Positions 17,349 through 25,127 of a stretch of DNA of 64,000 nt are shown in pieces; within the stretch, counting starts at the first letter, position 1; each line of letters begins with the position of its first letter. The DNA is from Phycisphaerales bacterium. Lineage in GTDB: Bacteria > Planctomycetota > Phycisphaerae > Phycisphaerales > UBA1924. Under the pieces are notes generated by a model. It was not told the origin of the DNA, made no database searches, and saw only the letters and a program-made list of their open reading frames with translations. The stretch is taken from positions 1 through 64,000 of the forward strand of contig JAEUJD010000135.1 in NCBI GenBank assembly GCA_016793015.1. Direction: 5' to 3'. Position numbers and translations under genes: made by a program.

Positions 17349-18920
17349 ATGCGCGTGATTCAGAACGTGGCGGCGGGGTTGGGGTTGTTGTTCGCGAGCG
17401 GGCTTGCATTCGCCCAGCCGACGTACGACGTGCTCGATGTTGGTGATTTGCAGAACGGCATCGGAACCTCCTCTCCGCGCGGCATCAACAACTCGGGTCA
17501 GGTGCTCGGGACAGCCTCTCCCGCGAGCGGAGCGGCCCGGGGCTTCCGCTGGGAGCCAGGCACCGGAGTCAAGAACCTTCTGAGCGCCCTGCCCGGCCAG
17601 ATCAACTCCAACGCTGTCAGCGTGGATCCGTTTTTCATCGGGAACGACGGCGCGGTCTTGGGCGGAGCGCCGGTTTATAACGGTGCGAGCTTCGTGAACT
17701 TCCACGCCGCCAAGTGGACTGATCCGACGACCGCGATCGAGATTCTCAATTCCGGCTCGCAGCGCTCAACCGCCAACGCCGTGAACGCTCTCGGCGATAT
17801 CGCCGGCTACGAGAACGTCCCGCCCGGTTTCAGCCGCCCGCGCGTGTGGAGGGCGGATGGCACGACTGTGCTCATTCCGCTCCTACCGAGCGAAACGATC
17901 GGAATCGCTCAACGCATCACCGACGATGGCCGCACGCTCGTCTACGTGAATCAGTCCGGCGCGCCGTACTTCAAGGCGTTTATCCACGGCCCGAGTGGAA
18001 CCCGCACCGACATCCCGTTCATTCCCGGAACCGAGCAGTTCACGCCCGCCGATATGAACAATCTGGGGCAGGTTGTGGGTGTGGTGCGTCAGGGCAGCCT
18101 GAGCAAGGCAATCATTTGGGACGAAGCGGGCGGGACGCGTTTTCTGCTTCTGGGCACCATGACGCAGTCGGGCGCGATGGGCATCAACGATGCCGGCGCG
18201 ATCGTGGGCTGGGTGCAGGGGCCGGGCTTCCCGGCGCAGACTGCGGCGGTTTGGTACACGCCCCAGTCGAACCCGGTGATCCTGTCGCAGCGGCTTTCGA
18301 CGACCTCTGCAGCGTGGGGCCTGATTGGGGGCGAGGGCGTGAGCGATATCAACGAGAGCGGGTGGATCGTGTTGACGGGGTTGACGCCTCCGAAGCCGGG
18401 GCGGTTTCAGCATGCCGTCGTGCTCGCGCCGGCGTATCCGTGCCCGGTCTTCAGCGATCACCCGGACAACGTGCGGTTCAACTACGCGACGCAGACGATC
18501 TTTCTTGGTGCCGCGGCAAGCTCGAATCAGGTCATCACGTACTCGTGGAAGCGCAACGGGCAACCGGTGACCGACGGGCTGTACGGGGCGACCCGCGTGA
18601 TCGGCGCATCGACAAACTCGATGCGCATCCAGAACCCGACGCCGGCGTGGGCGGGTGAATGGATCTGCTACGCGTCCAACGCGTGCAGCACCGTGGAGAG
18701 CACGCCCGCGCAGGTGACGATCTGCCTGGCGGACTTCAACAACGACGGCCAGGTGGACGACGCCGACTTCAGTACGTTCGCGGTTTCGTACAACGTGCTG
18801 GACTGCTTTGATCCGGGGATGATCCAGGGCTGCCGCGCGGACATGAACGGCGACTATGTGGTGGACGACGCGGACTTCATCGTGTTTGTCCTTGCGTACA
18901 CCGAGCTTGTCTGCCCATAA
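17349..18920 (+). CDS. Secreted HAF-repeat protein with Ig-like domain and dockerin-like tail
   Basis: 523 residues. The ATG at 17349 follows CGGAGG and gives a signal peptide ending LAFAQ. Residues about 30-345 carry degenerate HAF repeats (SPRGINNSGQVLG, NAVNALGDIAGY, DMNNLGQVVGVV, GINDAGAIVGWV, DINESGWIV), an extracellular repeat of unknown function that may fold as a propeller. Residues about 365-455 are Ig-like (ITYSWKRNGQPV, WAGEWICYASNACS). The dockerin-like tail ends ELVCP; its linker LDCFDPGMIQGC differs from most. It is on the opposite strand from the 1-15.7 kb block and sits between livJ and livH, so it is probably an insertion of the same gene family. Confidence 0.8.
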   Translation: MRVIQNVAAGLGLLFASGLAFAQPTYDVLDVGDLQNGIGTSSPRGINNSGQVLGTASPASGAARGFRWEPGTGVKNLLSALPGQINSNAVSVDPFFIGNDGAVLGGAPVYNGASFVNFHAAKWTDPTTAIEILNSGSQRSTANAVNALGDIAGYENVPPGFSRPRVWRADGTTVLIPLLPSETIGIAQRITDDGRTLVYVNQSGAPYFKAFIHGPSGTRTDIPFIPGTEQFTPADMNNLGQVVGVVRQGSLSKAIIWDEAGGTRFLLLGTMTQSGAMGINDAGAIVGWVQGPGFPAQTAAVWYTPQSNPVILSQRLSTTSAAWGLIGGEGVSDINESGWIVLTGLTPPKPGRFQHAVVLAPAYPCPVFSDHPDNVRFNYATQTIFLGAAASSNQVITYSWKRNGQPVTDGLYGATRVIGASTNSMRIQNPTPAWAGEWICYASNACSTVESTPAQVTICLADFNNDGQVDDADFSTFAVSYNVLDCFDPGMIQGCRADMNGDYVVDDADFIVFVLAYTELVCP

Positions 18921-19032
18921 CTCGGGGCGCGATTCCTCGACCTTCGGAGGAGTCCATCGCGCGTGAATTGTTCGGGCGACGCGTGGCGTAACCTCACTCG
19001 GCGTCAATCTGGACGCCGAGAGGGAACCACGA

Positions 19033-19554
19033 ATGATCCAGGGCAAGCGTGACAACTCGACGGTGACTCCGGAAGGCAAGCCGATCCGGAAGATCATCGA
19101 CGGGGTGATTGTGCGTCAGGCAACGACCCACGCGGACGAGCGAGGCGAACTGTGCGAGATCTACGACCCGGCCTGGGGCATCACACCCGAGGCGATGGTG
19201 TATTGCTATCTGACCGTGGTGCGTGCGGGCAAGGTGAAGGGCTGGGTGTACCACGAGGAGCAGATCGACCGGCTCTTTGTGGCGACCGGGGCGCTGAACG
19301 TGGTGCTGTTTGATCGGCGGAAGGATTCGCCCACGCACGGCATGGTGAACGTGTTCACGCTGGGAGAGCGGAACCGCGGTTTGGTCGTGATTCCCAAGCA
19401 GGTGCTGCACGCCGTGCACAACGTGGGGACGACCGAAGCGACGTTTGTGAACCTGCCCTCGAAGCCGTACAACCACGCCAAGCCGGATAAGTTCCGTGTC
19501 CCGTTCGAGTCGCCCGAGATTCCGTACAAGTTCGACAATCGGCTGGGCTGGTAG
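19033..19554 (+). CDS. RmlC-like cupin, dTDP-4-dehydrorhamnose 3,5-epimerase family
   Basis: 173-residue cytoplasmic protein with AGAGGGA before the ATG. The jelly-roll cupin pattern of the RmlC family is visible: THADERGELCEIYDP, GWVYHEEQIDRLFVATGAL, NVVLFDRRKDSPTHG, GLVVIPKQVLHAVHNVG and TEATFVNLPSKPYNH. In RmlC such proteins epimerise dTDP-4-keto-6-deoxyglucose on the way to dTDP-rhamnose. The usual neighbours rmlA, rmlB and rmlD are absent, so the substrate may be another nucleotide sugar. Eight bases separate it from the GT2 glycosyltransferase gene, so the two probably act on the same surface glycan. Confidence 0.75.
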   Translation: MIQGKRDNSTVTPEGKPIRKIIDGVIVRQATTHADERGELCEIYDPAWGITPEAMVYCYLTVVRAGKVKGWVYHEEQIDRLFVATGALNVVLFDRRKDSPTHGMVNVFTLGERNRGLVVIPKQVLHAVHNVGTTEATFVNLPSKPYNHAKPDKFRVPFESPEIPYKFDNRLGW

Positions 19555-19562
19555 GAAGCTCT

Positions 19563-20834
19563 GTGCCGCGGGTCAGCGTCATCATCGCAACGTACAACTG
19601 GAGCGAGGCCCTCCGGTGCGCCCTGCGCTCGCTTCAGTTGCAGACTTTTACGGACTTTGAAGTGCTGGTGGTGGGCGATGCCTGCACCGACGATTCGGCG
19701 GATGTGGTCGCGGGCTTTGCGGACCCACGGTTTCGCTGGATGAACCGCGAGCGGAACGCGGGAGGTCAGTGGGCGCCGAACAACGACGGCATCTCGGAAG
19801 CGGCCGGCGAATTCATCGCGTATCTCGGGCACGATGATCTCTGGTATCCGACGCATCTCGAATCCCTGGTGCGTGCTGCTGATGCGAACCGCGCCGACGT
19901 GGCGTGCGCCATCGCAATGATGTACGGCCCGCCCGAAACCGGCGTGCGCGCCGTCTGCGGCGTCTTCCGCGACGGCGCGATGGATGCGAGCCAGTTTGTC
20001 GTCCCGTCTTCGCTGATGCACACGCGGACGCTGATCGAGCGCATCGGTCCGTGGCGCGATCCGGATGGTTTGCAGATGCCCACGGATTGCGAGCTGGTTC
20101 GGCGCGCGTTTGAGTCGGGCGCGCGTTTCGTCGCCACGGACGAACTGACGGTGTTCAAGTTCAATGCCGCGTGGCGGCGCGATGCGTACGGGCGCAGGCG
20201 AACCGACGAGCAGCGCGAGCTGCTCGCGAAGATCGAGAGCGGGGTTGATTTTCGTACCGGCGAACTGATCGGTCTTGTCCGGGCGTTCGTCAGCAACCGG
20301 ACGATCGAGATCCGGATGCCCGTCGCCGATGAGGCGACCGCAGGGGCGATGCGAAGCACGCGAACCTTCAAGGGCGCGCGGGCCAGCGGCCAGACGATCG
20401 AGCCGCTCCGGCTGGCGCGACTCTTTACGCTGGCTGATCAGCCGCCCTCGCTTGAGTGGTACGCCCCGCAGGGCATGGACGGGCTGGAGTCGTACCGATG
20501 GTCGGGTCCCAGCAATCGCTCGATGCTCCGCTTTCCCGCTTCGCTGGCGGGGACAACGGATATTCGGGTGCATGTCGTCGGGGTTGCCGATCCGGACCGG
20601 CTGGAGGCGCTCGAGATCGAGGTCGACGGTACTCCGGTGGGGCACGCGATCTCGACCAATCCGGACGGCTCGCACACGGTTCGGTTCCGGGCGGAATCCC
20701 CAACTCCCTCGGGAAACGCGGTTTCGATCCAGTTCAAGGTCGAGGGTACAACGCCCCCGGCCAAGGACCCCGATCGCCGCCCCCGCGGGATCGCGGTCGC
20801 ATCGGTCGAGTTCGTCCCCATCAACAGCCGGTGA
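19563..20834 (+). CDS. Family 2 glycosyltransferase with a C-terminal accessory domain
   Basis: 423 residues, GTG start, 8 bases after the cupin gene. Residues 1 to about 220 are a GT-A fold family 2 transferase: PRVSVIIATYNWSEALRCAL, DFEVLVVGDACTDDSADVV, NNDGISEAAGEFIAYLGHDD (the DxD equivalent is HDD) and PTDCELVRRAFESGARFV. It would transfer a sugar from a nucleotide donor to a surface glycan. Residues about 300-423 form a separate beta-rich region (IRVHVVGVADPDRLEALEIE, SIQFKVEG) unlike the usual GT2 C-terminus; its role is not known. No membrane segment is seen. Confidence 0.8.
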   Translation: MPRVSVIIATYNWSEALRCALRSLQLQTFTDFEVLVVGDACTDDSADVVAGFADPRFRWMNRERNAGGQWAPNNDGISEAAGEFIAYLGHDDLWYPTHLESLVRAADANRADVACAIAMMYGPPETGVRAVCGVFRDGAMDASQFVVPSSLMHTRTLIERIGPWRDPDGLQMPTDCELVRRAFESGARFVATDELTVFKFNAAWRRDAYGRRRTDEQRELLAKIESGVDFRTGELIGLVRAFVSNRTIEIRMPVADEATAGAMRSTRTFKGARASGQTIEPLRLARLFTLADQPPSLEWYAPQGMDGLESYRWSGPSNRSMLRFPASLAGTTDIRVHVVGVADPDRLEALEIEVDGTPVGHAISTNPDGSHTVRFRAESPTPSGNAVSIQFKVEGTTPPAKDPDRRPRGIAVASVEFVPINSR

Positions 20835-20957
20835 GAGTCGGCTAAACTCTCCGCCCTCACCAGGCCCGATGCTTTTCCAAGCATCGGACCGTGTGAGGAT
20901 TGGGTGACGACTGGGCGACGATTCTGTAGCGATTCGCGAAATGGGCACACTCTCCGC

Positions 20958-21893
20958 GTGGACACCCTGCTCCAAACCCTCAAGGACGGCCTGACCATCG
21001 GGAGCCTGTACGCGCTCATCGCGCTCGGCTACACGATGGTCTACGGCATCCTGAAGTTCATTAACTTCGCTCACTCGGACATCGTGGTGCTCGGGGCGTG
21101 GCTGAGTCTGGTGATCGCGACGGCGATCGTGAAGGCCCTCGGGCTTGAGGCCGGTCAGACAGCGCCGTGGTGGGTGGGGCCGTTCGTGCTGCTCTGCGCG
21201 ATGCTGGTCTGCGGGCTGATCGGGTTCACAATCGAGCGACTGGCGTACAAGCCTCTGCGAAAAGCGCCGAAGCTGAACGTCCTTATCACGGCGATCGGCG
21301 TTTCGCTCTTCCTTCAGAACACCGGGCAGTTGCAGTTTGTGTTCGGGACGAGGCCGCAGCCGATCCCGTCGCTGCTGTCCGATCAGGTGCTGTTCGCCAT
21401 CGGAAACATGCAGGTGAGGCTGCTCGATCTGGTTGTGATCGGGACGGCGTTCGTCCTCATGATCGCGCTCGAATGGCTGGTCTTCCACACCAAGCTCGGC
21501 CGGGCGATGCGGGCGGTGAGCTTTGATGTCCGCACGGCCGGGCTGATGGGGATTCCGGTTGACCGCGTGATCAGCATCACGTTTGTGATCGGTTCAAGCC
21601 TTGCCGCGGCAGGCGGATTCCTCTGGGCTCTGAGTTTCACCTCGATTAAGCAGCCCGCCGACACCAGCTGGGTGCTGCTGGGCCTGAAGGCTTTCGTCGC
21701 GGCAGTGGTGGGCGGGATCGGCAACGTGCGCGGAGCCATGTTTGGCGGGTTGGCGATCGGGATGCTCGAGGTCTTCGGGCAGCAGTACATCAACCCTGCG
21801 CTTAAGGACGTGTACGTTTTCGCGGCGCTCATCGTCGTGCTGCTCGTGAAGCCGGGGGGAATTCTCGGGAAGGCGACGGTGGAGAAGGTTTAG
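20958..21893 (+). CDS. livH: Branched-chain amino-acid ABC transporter permease LivH
   Basis: 311 residues from GTG at 20958, which gives the normal family N-terminus (VDTLLQTLKDGLTIGSLYAL); the longer frame from 20904 adds 18 polar residues. Multi-pass inner-membrane protein with LivH signatures ALIALGYTMVYGILKFINFA, IERLAYKPLRKAPKLNVLIT, GRAMRAVSFDVRTAGLMGI (ABC-interaction loop) and FVAAVVGGIGNVRGAMFGG. Forms the permease with LivM. First of four genes livH-M-G-F on the same strand; the 81-base spacer to livM is unusually repetitive. Confidence 0.92.
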   Translation: MDTLLQTLKDGLTIGSLYALIALGYTMVYGILKFINFAHSDIVVLGAWLSLVIATAIVKALGLEAGQTAPWWVGPFVLLCAMLVCGLIGFTIERLAYKPLRKAPKLNVLITAIGVSLFLQNTGQLQFVFGTRPQPIPSLLSDQVLFAIGNMQVRLLDLVVIGTAFVLMIALEWLVFHTKLGRAMRAVSFDVRTAGLMGIPVDRVISITFVIGSSLAAAGGFLWALSFTSIKQPADTSWVLLGLKAFVAAVVGGIGNVRGAMFGGLAIGMLEVFGQQYINPALKDVYVFAALIVVLLVKPGGILGKATVEKV

Positions 21894-21974
21894 GAAGAAA
21901 CTCGGAACTCGGAACGGGGAGCGCGGAACGCAAGACACCGGACTCGGGACCAACGGACTCAGGACTCTCTTTTC
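21894..21974 (+). repeat. Degenerate short-repeat spacer between livH and livM
   Basis: The whole spacer is built from variants of (C)GGAACTC/GGACTC: aactcggaactcggaac, then gcggaacgc, then ggactcgggaccaacggactcaggactc. There is no normal SD except a weak purine-rich tract. It looks like a low-complexity or decayed tandem repeat rather than a promoter. Confidence 0.6.
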
Positions 21975-23348
21975 ATGGCGTCACTTCAGGACAGAGCCGC
22001 TCACTTCAAGCCTTCGCCCGCGGGTGGGGTTTGGCGTGCGCTTTGGCCGCTGGTTCTGGCCATCGGCTTTGGCGTGATGATGCAGTTGGTGGTGCGTCCC
22101 AACATCGACGCCTATTCGTCCACGCAGGTTCTCAACATCGGGATCGCGATCATTCTGGCCGTCTCGCTGACAATCGTGAACGGATTCACGGGGCAGTTCT
22201 CGATCGGGCACGCGGGGTTTCTTGCGGTTGGCGGCTATGTCGCCGGCTCGCTCGCGTACTACGGGTCGTTTGCGTTCTTCGGATCGGGCGCGGCAAAGCT
22301 CGGCATGCTGAGCGGGCTGTACGGAGCTCCTGCCGGTGCGCCGATCTTCACCGGGGGCGAGGTTCTTTTCTTCCTGTCGTTGTTGGCGGGCGGGCTGATC
22401 TCGGCTCTGCTGGGCGTCGCCGTCGGCCTGCCGAGCCTCCGCCTGCGAGGTGACTATCTCGCGATCGTCACGCTCGGCTTCGGCGAGATCGTTCGCGTGC
22501 TCATCCAGCAGACGCCTCAGGTCTTGATGACCAGGGAAGCGATCGCGGAATCGCCCGCGTGGAAGGTGCCGCTCAGCGTCGGCGGTTCGCTGGGCTTTGG
22601 CAACGTCCCCAAATACACCAGCCATTTCTGGGTGTATGCCGCGGTCATCATCACGCTCATTTTCGCGTACCGGCTCAAGCAGAGCTCGACAGGGCGGGCG
22701 CTGCTCTCGATCCGCGAGGACGAGATCGCGGCGGAGGCGATGGGCATCCGGACCACGTATTACAAGGTTTGGGGCTTCGTGATCGCGGCGTTTTTCGCCG
22801 GGATTGCGGGCGGGCTCTATGCCCACACGCTCGGCATCTCGCTCAGCCCCGTCGATGCGGGGTTCCAGAAGAGTTTCGACATCATCATCATGGTGGTGCT
22901 GGGCGGGCTGGGGTCGATTTCGGGAGCTGCGATTGCCGCGGCCATCGTGACGTACCTGCCCGAATTGCTCCGCACGCCCGACACGCTTCAGCAGTTCGCG
23001 ATCGTCGGCGTCCCGATGCTGATCGTCGGTTTCTCGATGCTCGGTATGGCGCGGCGCAAGGGCGATGAAGCGGAGCTGCGGAGCGGCCGCGATCGGCGTG
23101 CGCTACCCCGCGTGATCATCGGGATGGGCACCGTCATCGTCGGCTTGAGCGCACTGGCGTTCTTCGCGAAGCGGTTGAACATCAACCTGAGCGAGTACCG
23201 TTTGATCATCTACGCCCTGGCGCTCATTGTGATGATGATCACGCGTCCGCAGGGTTTGCTCGGCGTGCGCGAACTCTGGGATGGTGCCCTCTATCGCCCC
23301 CTCCGCGATTTCTTCGCGCCGCGAAACAGAAGCGGGAGGGGGGCATGA
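21975..23348 (+). CDS. livM: Branched-chain amino-acid ABC transporter permease LivM
   Basis: 457 residues, longer than many LivM proteins (about 300-425). Core signatures: LNIGIAIILAVSLTIVNGFT, GQFSIGHAGFLAVGGYVAG, LPSLRLRGDYLAIVTLGFGE, GRALLSIREDEIAAEAMGIR and MVVLGGLGSISGAAIAAAI. The extension after about 370 holds a charged loop (RRKGDEAELRSGRDRRALPR) and two more membrane segments before the usual MMITRPQGLLGVRELWDG end. The last four bases overlap livG (ATGA), indicating translational coupling. Confidence 0.92.
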   Translation: MASLQDRAAHFKPSPAGGVWRALWPLVLAIGFGVMMQLVVRPNIDAYSSTQVLNIGIAIILAVSLTIVNGFTGQFSIGHAGFLAVGGYVAGSLAYYGSFAFFGSGAAKLGMLSGLYGAPAGAPIFTGGEVLFFLSLLAGGLISALLGVAVGLPSLRLRGDYLAIVTLGFGEIVRVLIQQTPQVLMTREAIAESPAWKVPLSVGGSLGFGNVPKYTSHFWVYAAVIITLIFAYRLKQSSTGRALLSIREDEIAAEAMGIRTTYYKVWGFVIAAFFAGIAGGLYAHTLGISLSPVDAGFQKSFDIIIMVVLGGLGSISGAAIAAAIVTYLPELLRTPDTLQQFAIVGVPMLIVGFSMLGMARRKGDEAELRSGRDRRALPRVIIGMGTVIVGLSALAFFAKRLNINLSEYRLIIYALALIVMMITRPQGLLGVRELWDGALYRPLRDFFAPRNRSGRGA

Positions 23349-24172
23349 CCTCCGGACCTGCTGGTTCGATGATGGACACGGCCGATGTGCTCGCGGGCAC
23401 GGGCGCGGGGGGCGATGCGCTCGAAGTGCGCGACGTCTGCAAGTCGTTCGGCGGCCTGAAAGCGGTTCAGAATTTCAAGCTCAGCCTTCCGCCACGCGGA
23501 CTGTTCGGGCTGATCGGTCCCAATGGCGCGGGCAAGACGACGTGCTTCAACCTGCTCACCGGGGTGTACAAGCCCGATCAGGGCGAAGTGACGATCGGCG
23601 GGAAGTCGCTGGTGGGTTTGCGACCCAATCAGATTGCCGCGGCTGGTCTTGCCCGCACCTTCCAGAACATCCGCCTTTTCGGCGAGCTTTCCGTCCTCGA
23701 GAACGTGAAGCTCGCGTGCCATCTGCGGACCACGCATTCCATGGCCGGTGCGATCATGCGTTCGGGCTGGCAGCGTGCGGAAGAAGCGGCCATCCGCGAA
23801 CGCTCGCTCGCGCTGCTTCAGGTCTTCAAGCTGCTCGATCGTCAGGATGAATCGGCCCGCAATCTGCCGTATGGCGATCAGCGCCGGCTTGAGATCGCGC
23901 GTGCTCTGGCGACGGGGCCCAAGGTGCTTTTGCTCGACGAGCCCGCGGCGGGCATGAACCCGCAGGAAAAGAAGGACCTCCGCAAGCTGATCCGCGAAGT
24001 CCGCGACGTCTTCGGCGTTTCGATCCTGCTCATCGAGCACGACATGGGGGTGGTGATGGACCTGTGCGAGCGGATCACCGTGCTCGATTACGGCGTCGTC
24101 ATCGCCGAGGGGCCGCCCGCCGAGATCCAGAAAAATCCAAAGGTCATCGAGGCGTACTTGGGAAAAGAATAA
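23345..24172 (+). CDS. livG: Branched-chain amino-acid ABC transporter ATPase LivG
   Basis: 275 residues, start overlapping livM. One of the two nucleotide-binding subunits. Walker A GPNGAGKTT near residue 60, Q-loop in GLARTFQNIRLFGELSVLEN, an atypical signature region LPYGDQRRLEIARALA (LivG proteins normally read LxYGxQRRLEIARAL), Walker B KVLLLDEPAAGMNP, and switch His in SILLIEHDMGVVMDLC. A 24-residue Gly/Ala-rich N-terminal extension (MTSGPAGSMMDTADVLAGTG) precedes the domain and is not usual. Confidence 0.93.
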   Translation: MTSGPAGSMMDTADVLAGTGAGGDALEVRDVCKSFGGLKAVQNFKLSLPPRGLFGLIGPNGAGKTTCFNLLTGVYKPDQGEVTIGGKSLVGLRPNQIAAAGLARTFQNIRLFGELSVLENVKLACHLRTTHSMAGAIMRSGWQRAEEAAIRERSLALLQVFKLLDRQDESARNLPYGDQRRLEIARALATGPKVLLLDEPAAGMNPQEKKDLRKLIREVRDVFGVSILLIEHDMGVVMDLCERITVLDYGVVIAEGPPAEIQKNPKVIEAYLGKE

Positions 24173-24262
24173 AATGGCCAAATTTCCAAAGAGCCAAAGC
24201 AGAATCCAACGCCGTTCTCTCGTATTGAATTTGGCCATTTGGAACTTTGGCCATTTGGAGCT
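24172..24262 (+). repeat. Inverted and tandem repeat element between livG and livF
   Basis: A perfect 13-base inverted repeat, AAATGGCCAAATT (24172-24184) and AATTTGGCCATTT (24228-24240), encloses 43 bases. The right arm continues into a tandem pair with 16-base period, TTTGGCCATTTGGA at 24230 and again at 24246. It is AT-richer than its surroundings and starts on the livG stop codon. It may act as an mRNA hairpin in the operon or be a small repetitive element. Confidence 0.65.
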
Positions 24263-24265
24263 TTG

Positions 24266-24973
24266 ATGCTTTCTGTTTCCAATCTCCAAGTCAGTTACGG
24301 CGCGATCCGCGCCCTGCACGGCGTTTCGCTCCAGGTGAAGCAGGGCGAGATCGTCACGCTCATCGGCTGCAACGGCGCGGGCAAGACGACGACGCTCCGG
24401 GCGATTTCCGGCCTTGTGCGTGCCGCCAGCGGCAGCGTGAATTACGAAGGCCGCGATATCACGCGGGTTCGGCCGCACGAACTGGTCCGAATGGGCATCG
24501 CCCACTCACCCGAAGGTCGAGGCGTTTTTGCGAACCTGACGGTGGAAGAGAATCTCGAGCTCGGCGCATACGCCCGCAACGACCACGCCGCGATCGCGCA
24601 GGATAAGGAAAAGGGGCTCGCGCTCTTCCCCCGGCTGCGCGAGCGGCTCAAGCAGCTCTCGGGCACGCTTTCGGGTGGCGAACAGCAGATGCTCGCGATG
24701 GCCCGAGCCCTCATGGCGCGTCCGCGATTGCTGCTTCTCGATGAACCTTCACTCGGCCTCGCGCCGCAAGTGGTGACGACGATCTTTCAGATCATCCGCG
24801 AGATCAACGCGACCGGAACGACGATCCTGCTTGTCGAGCAAAATGCGCACATGGCGCTCAAAGTGGCGCACCGGGCGTATGTGCTCGAAACCGGCGAGAT
24901 CGCCATGGAAGGGCCGGCGCAGCAACTGGCCGAGAGCGACGAAGTGCGCAAGGCCTATCTGGGCATCGGATAA
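24266..24973 (+). CDS. livF: Branched-chain amino-acid ABC transporter ATPase LivF
   Basis: 235 residues from ATG at 24266, with GGAG just upstream supplied by the repeat element; a TTG nine codons earlier lies inside the repeat and is less likely. Second ATPase of the transporter. Walker A reads GCNGAGKTT, with Cys in place of the usual Pro or Ala. Signature LSGGEQQMLAMARALM, Walker B LLLLDEPSLGLAP, switch His position in TILLVEQNAHMAL is Gln-Asn as normal for LivF. The family end AYLGIG is present. Confidence 0.93.
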   Translation: MLSVSNLQVSYGAIRALHGVSLQVKQGEIVTLIGCNGAGKTTTLRAISGLVRAASGSVNYEGRDITRVRPHELVRMGIAHSPEGRGVFANLTVEENLELGAYARNDHAAIAQDKEKGLALFPRLRERLKQLSGTLSGGEQQMLAMARALMARPRLLLLDEPSLGLAPQVVTTIFQIIREINATGTTILLVEQNAHMALKVAHRAYVLETGEIAMEGPAQQLAESDEVRKAYLGIG

Positions 24974-25040
24974 ACCGGCGGATCGTGAGTCCGGATTCCT
25001 GTTCTTTCCCGGCGCGGAATTTCGCGCCCCCCAAACGAAT

Positions 25041-25075
25041 TTGACATTCAAAGTCCAACGGGCGTGTGGTAGACT
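25041..25075 (+). promoter_or_regulatory. Candidate promoter for the beta-helix protein gene
   Basis: TAGACT (25070-25075) is preceded by an extended -10 TG (25067-25068). TTCAAA at 25047 is 17 bases upstream; a perfect TTGACA at 25041 is 23 bases away, too far for a normal pair. The ATG follows at 25128. Confidence 0.35.
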
Positions 25076-25127
25076 CTTCATCGGAGGGAAGGCCATCGCG
25101 GGCCTGCCGCGTGAGGGAGAGAGTTCA

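Noticed and set aside
19206-21488. 760-codon minus-strand open frame
   Set aside because: Antisense of the cupin, GT2 and livH genes.
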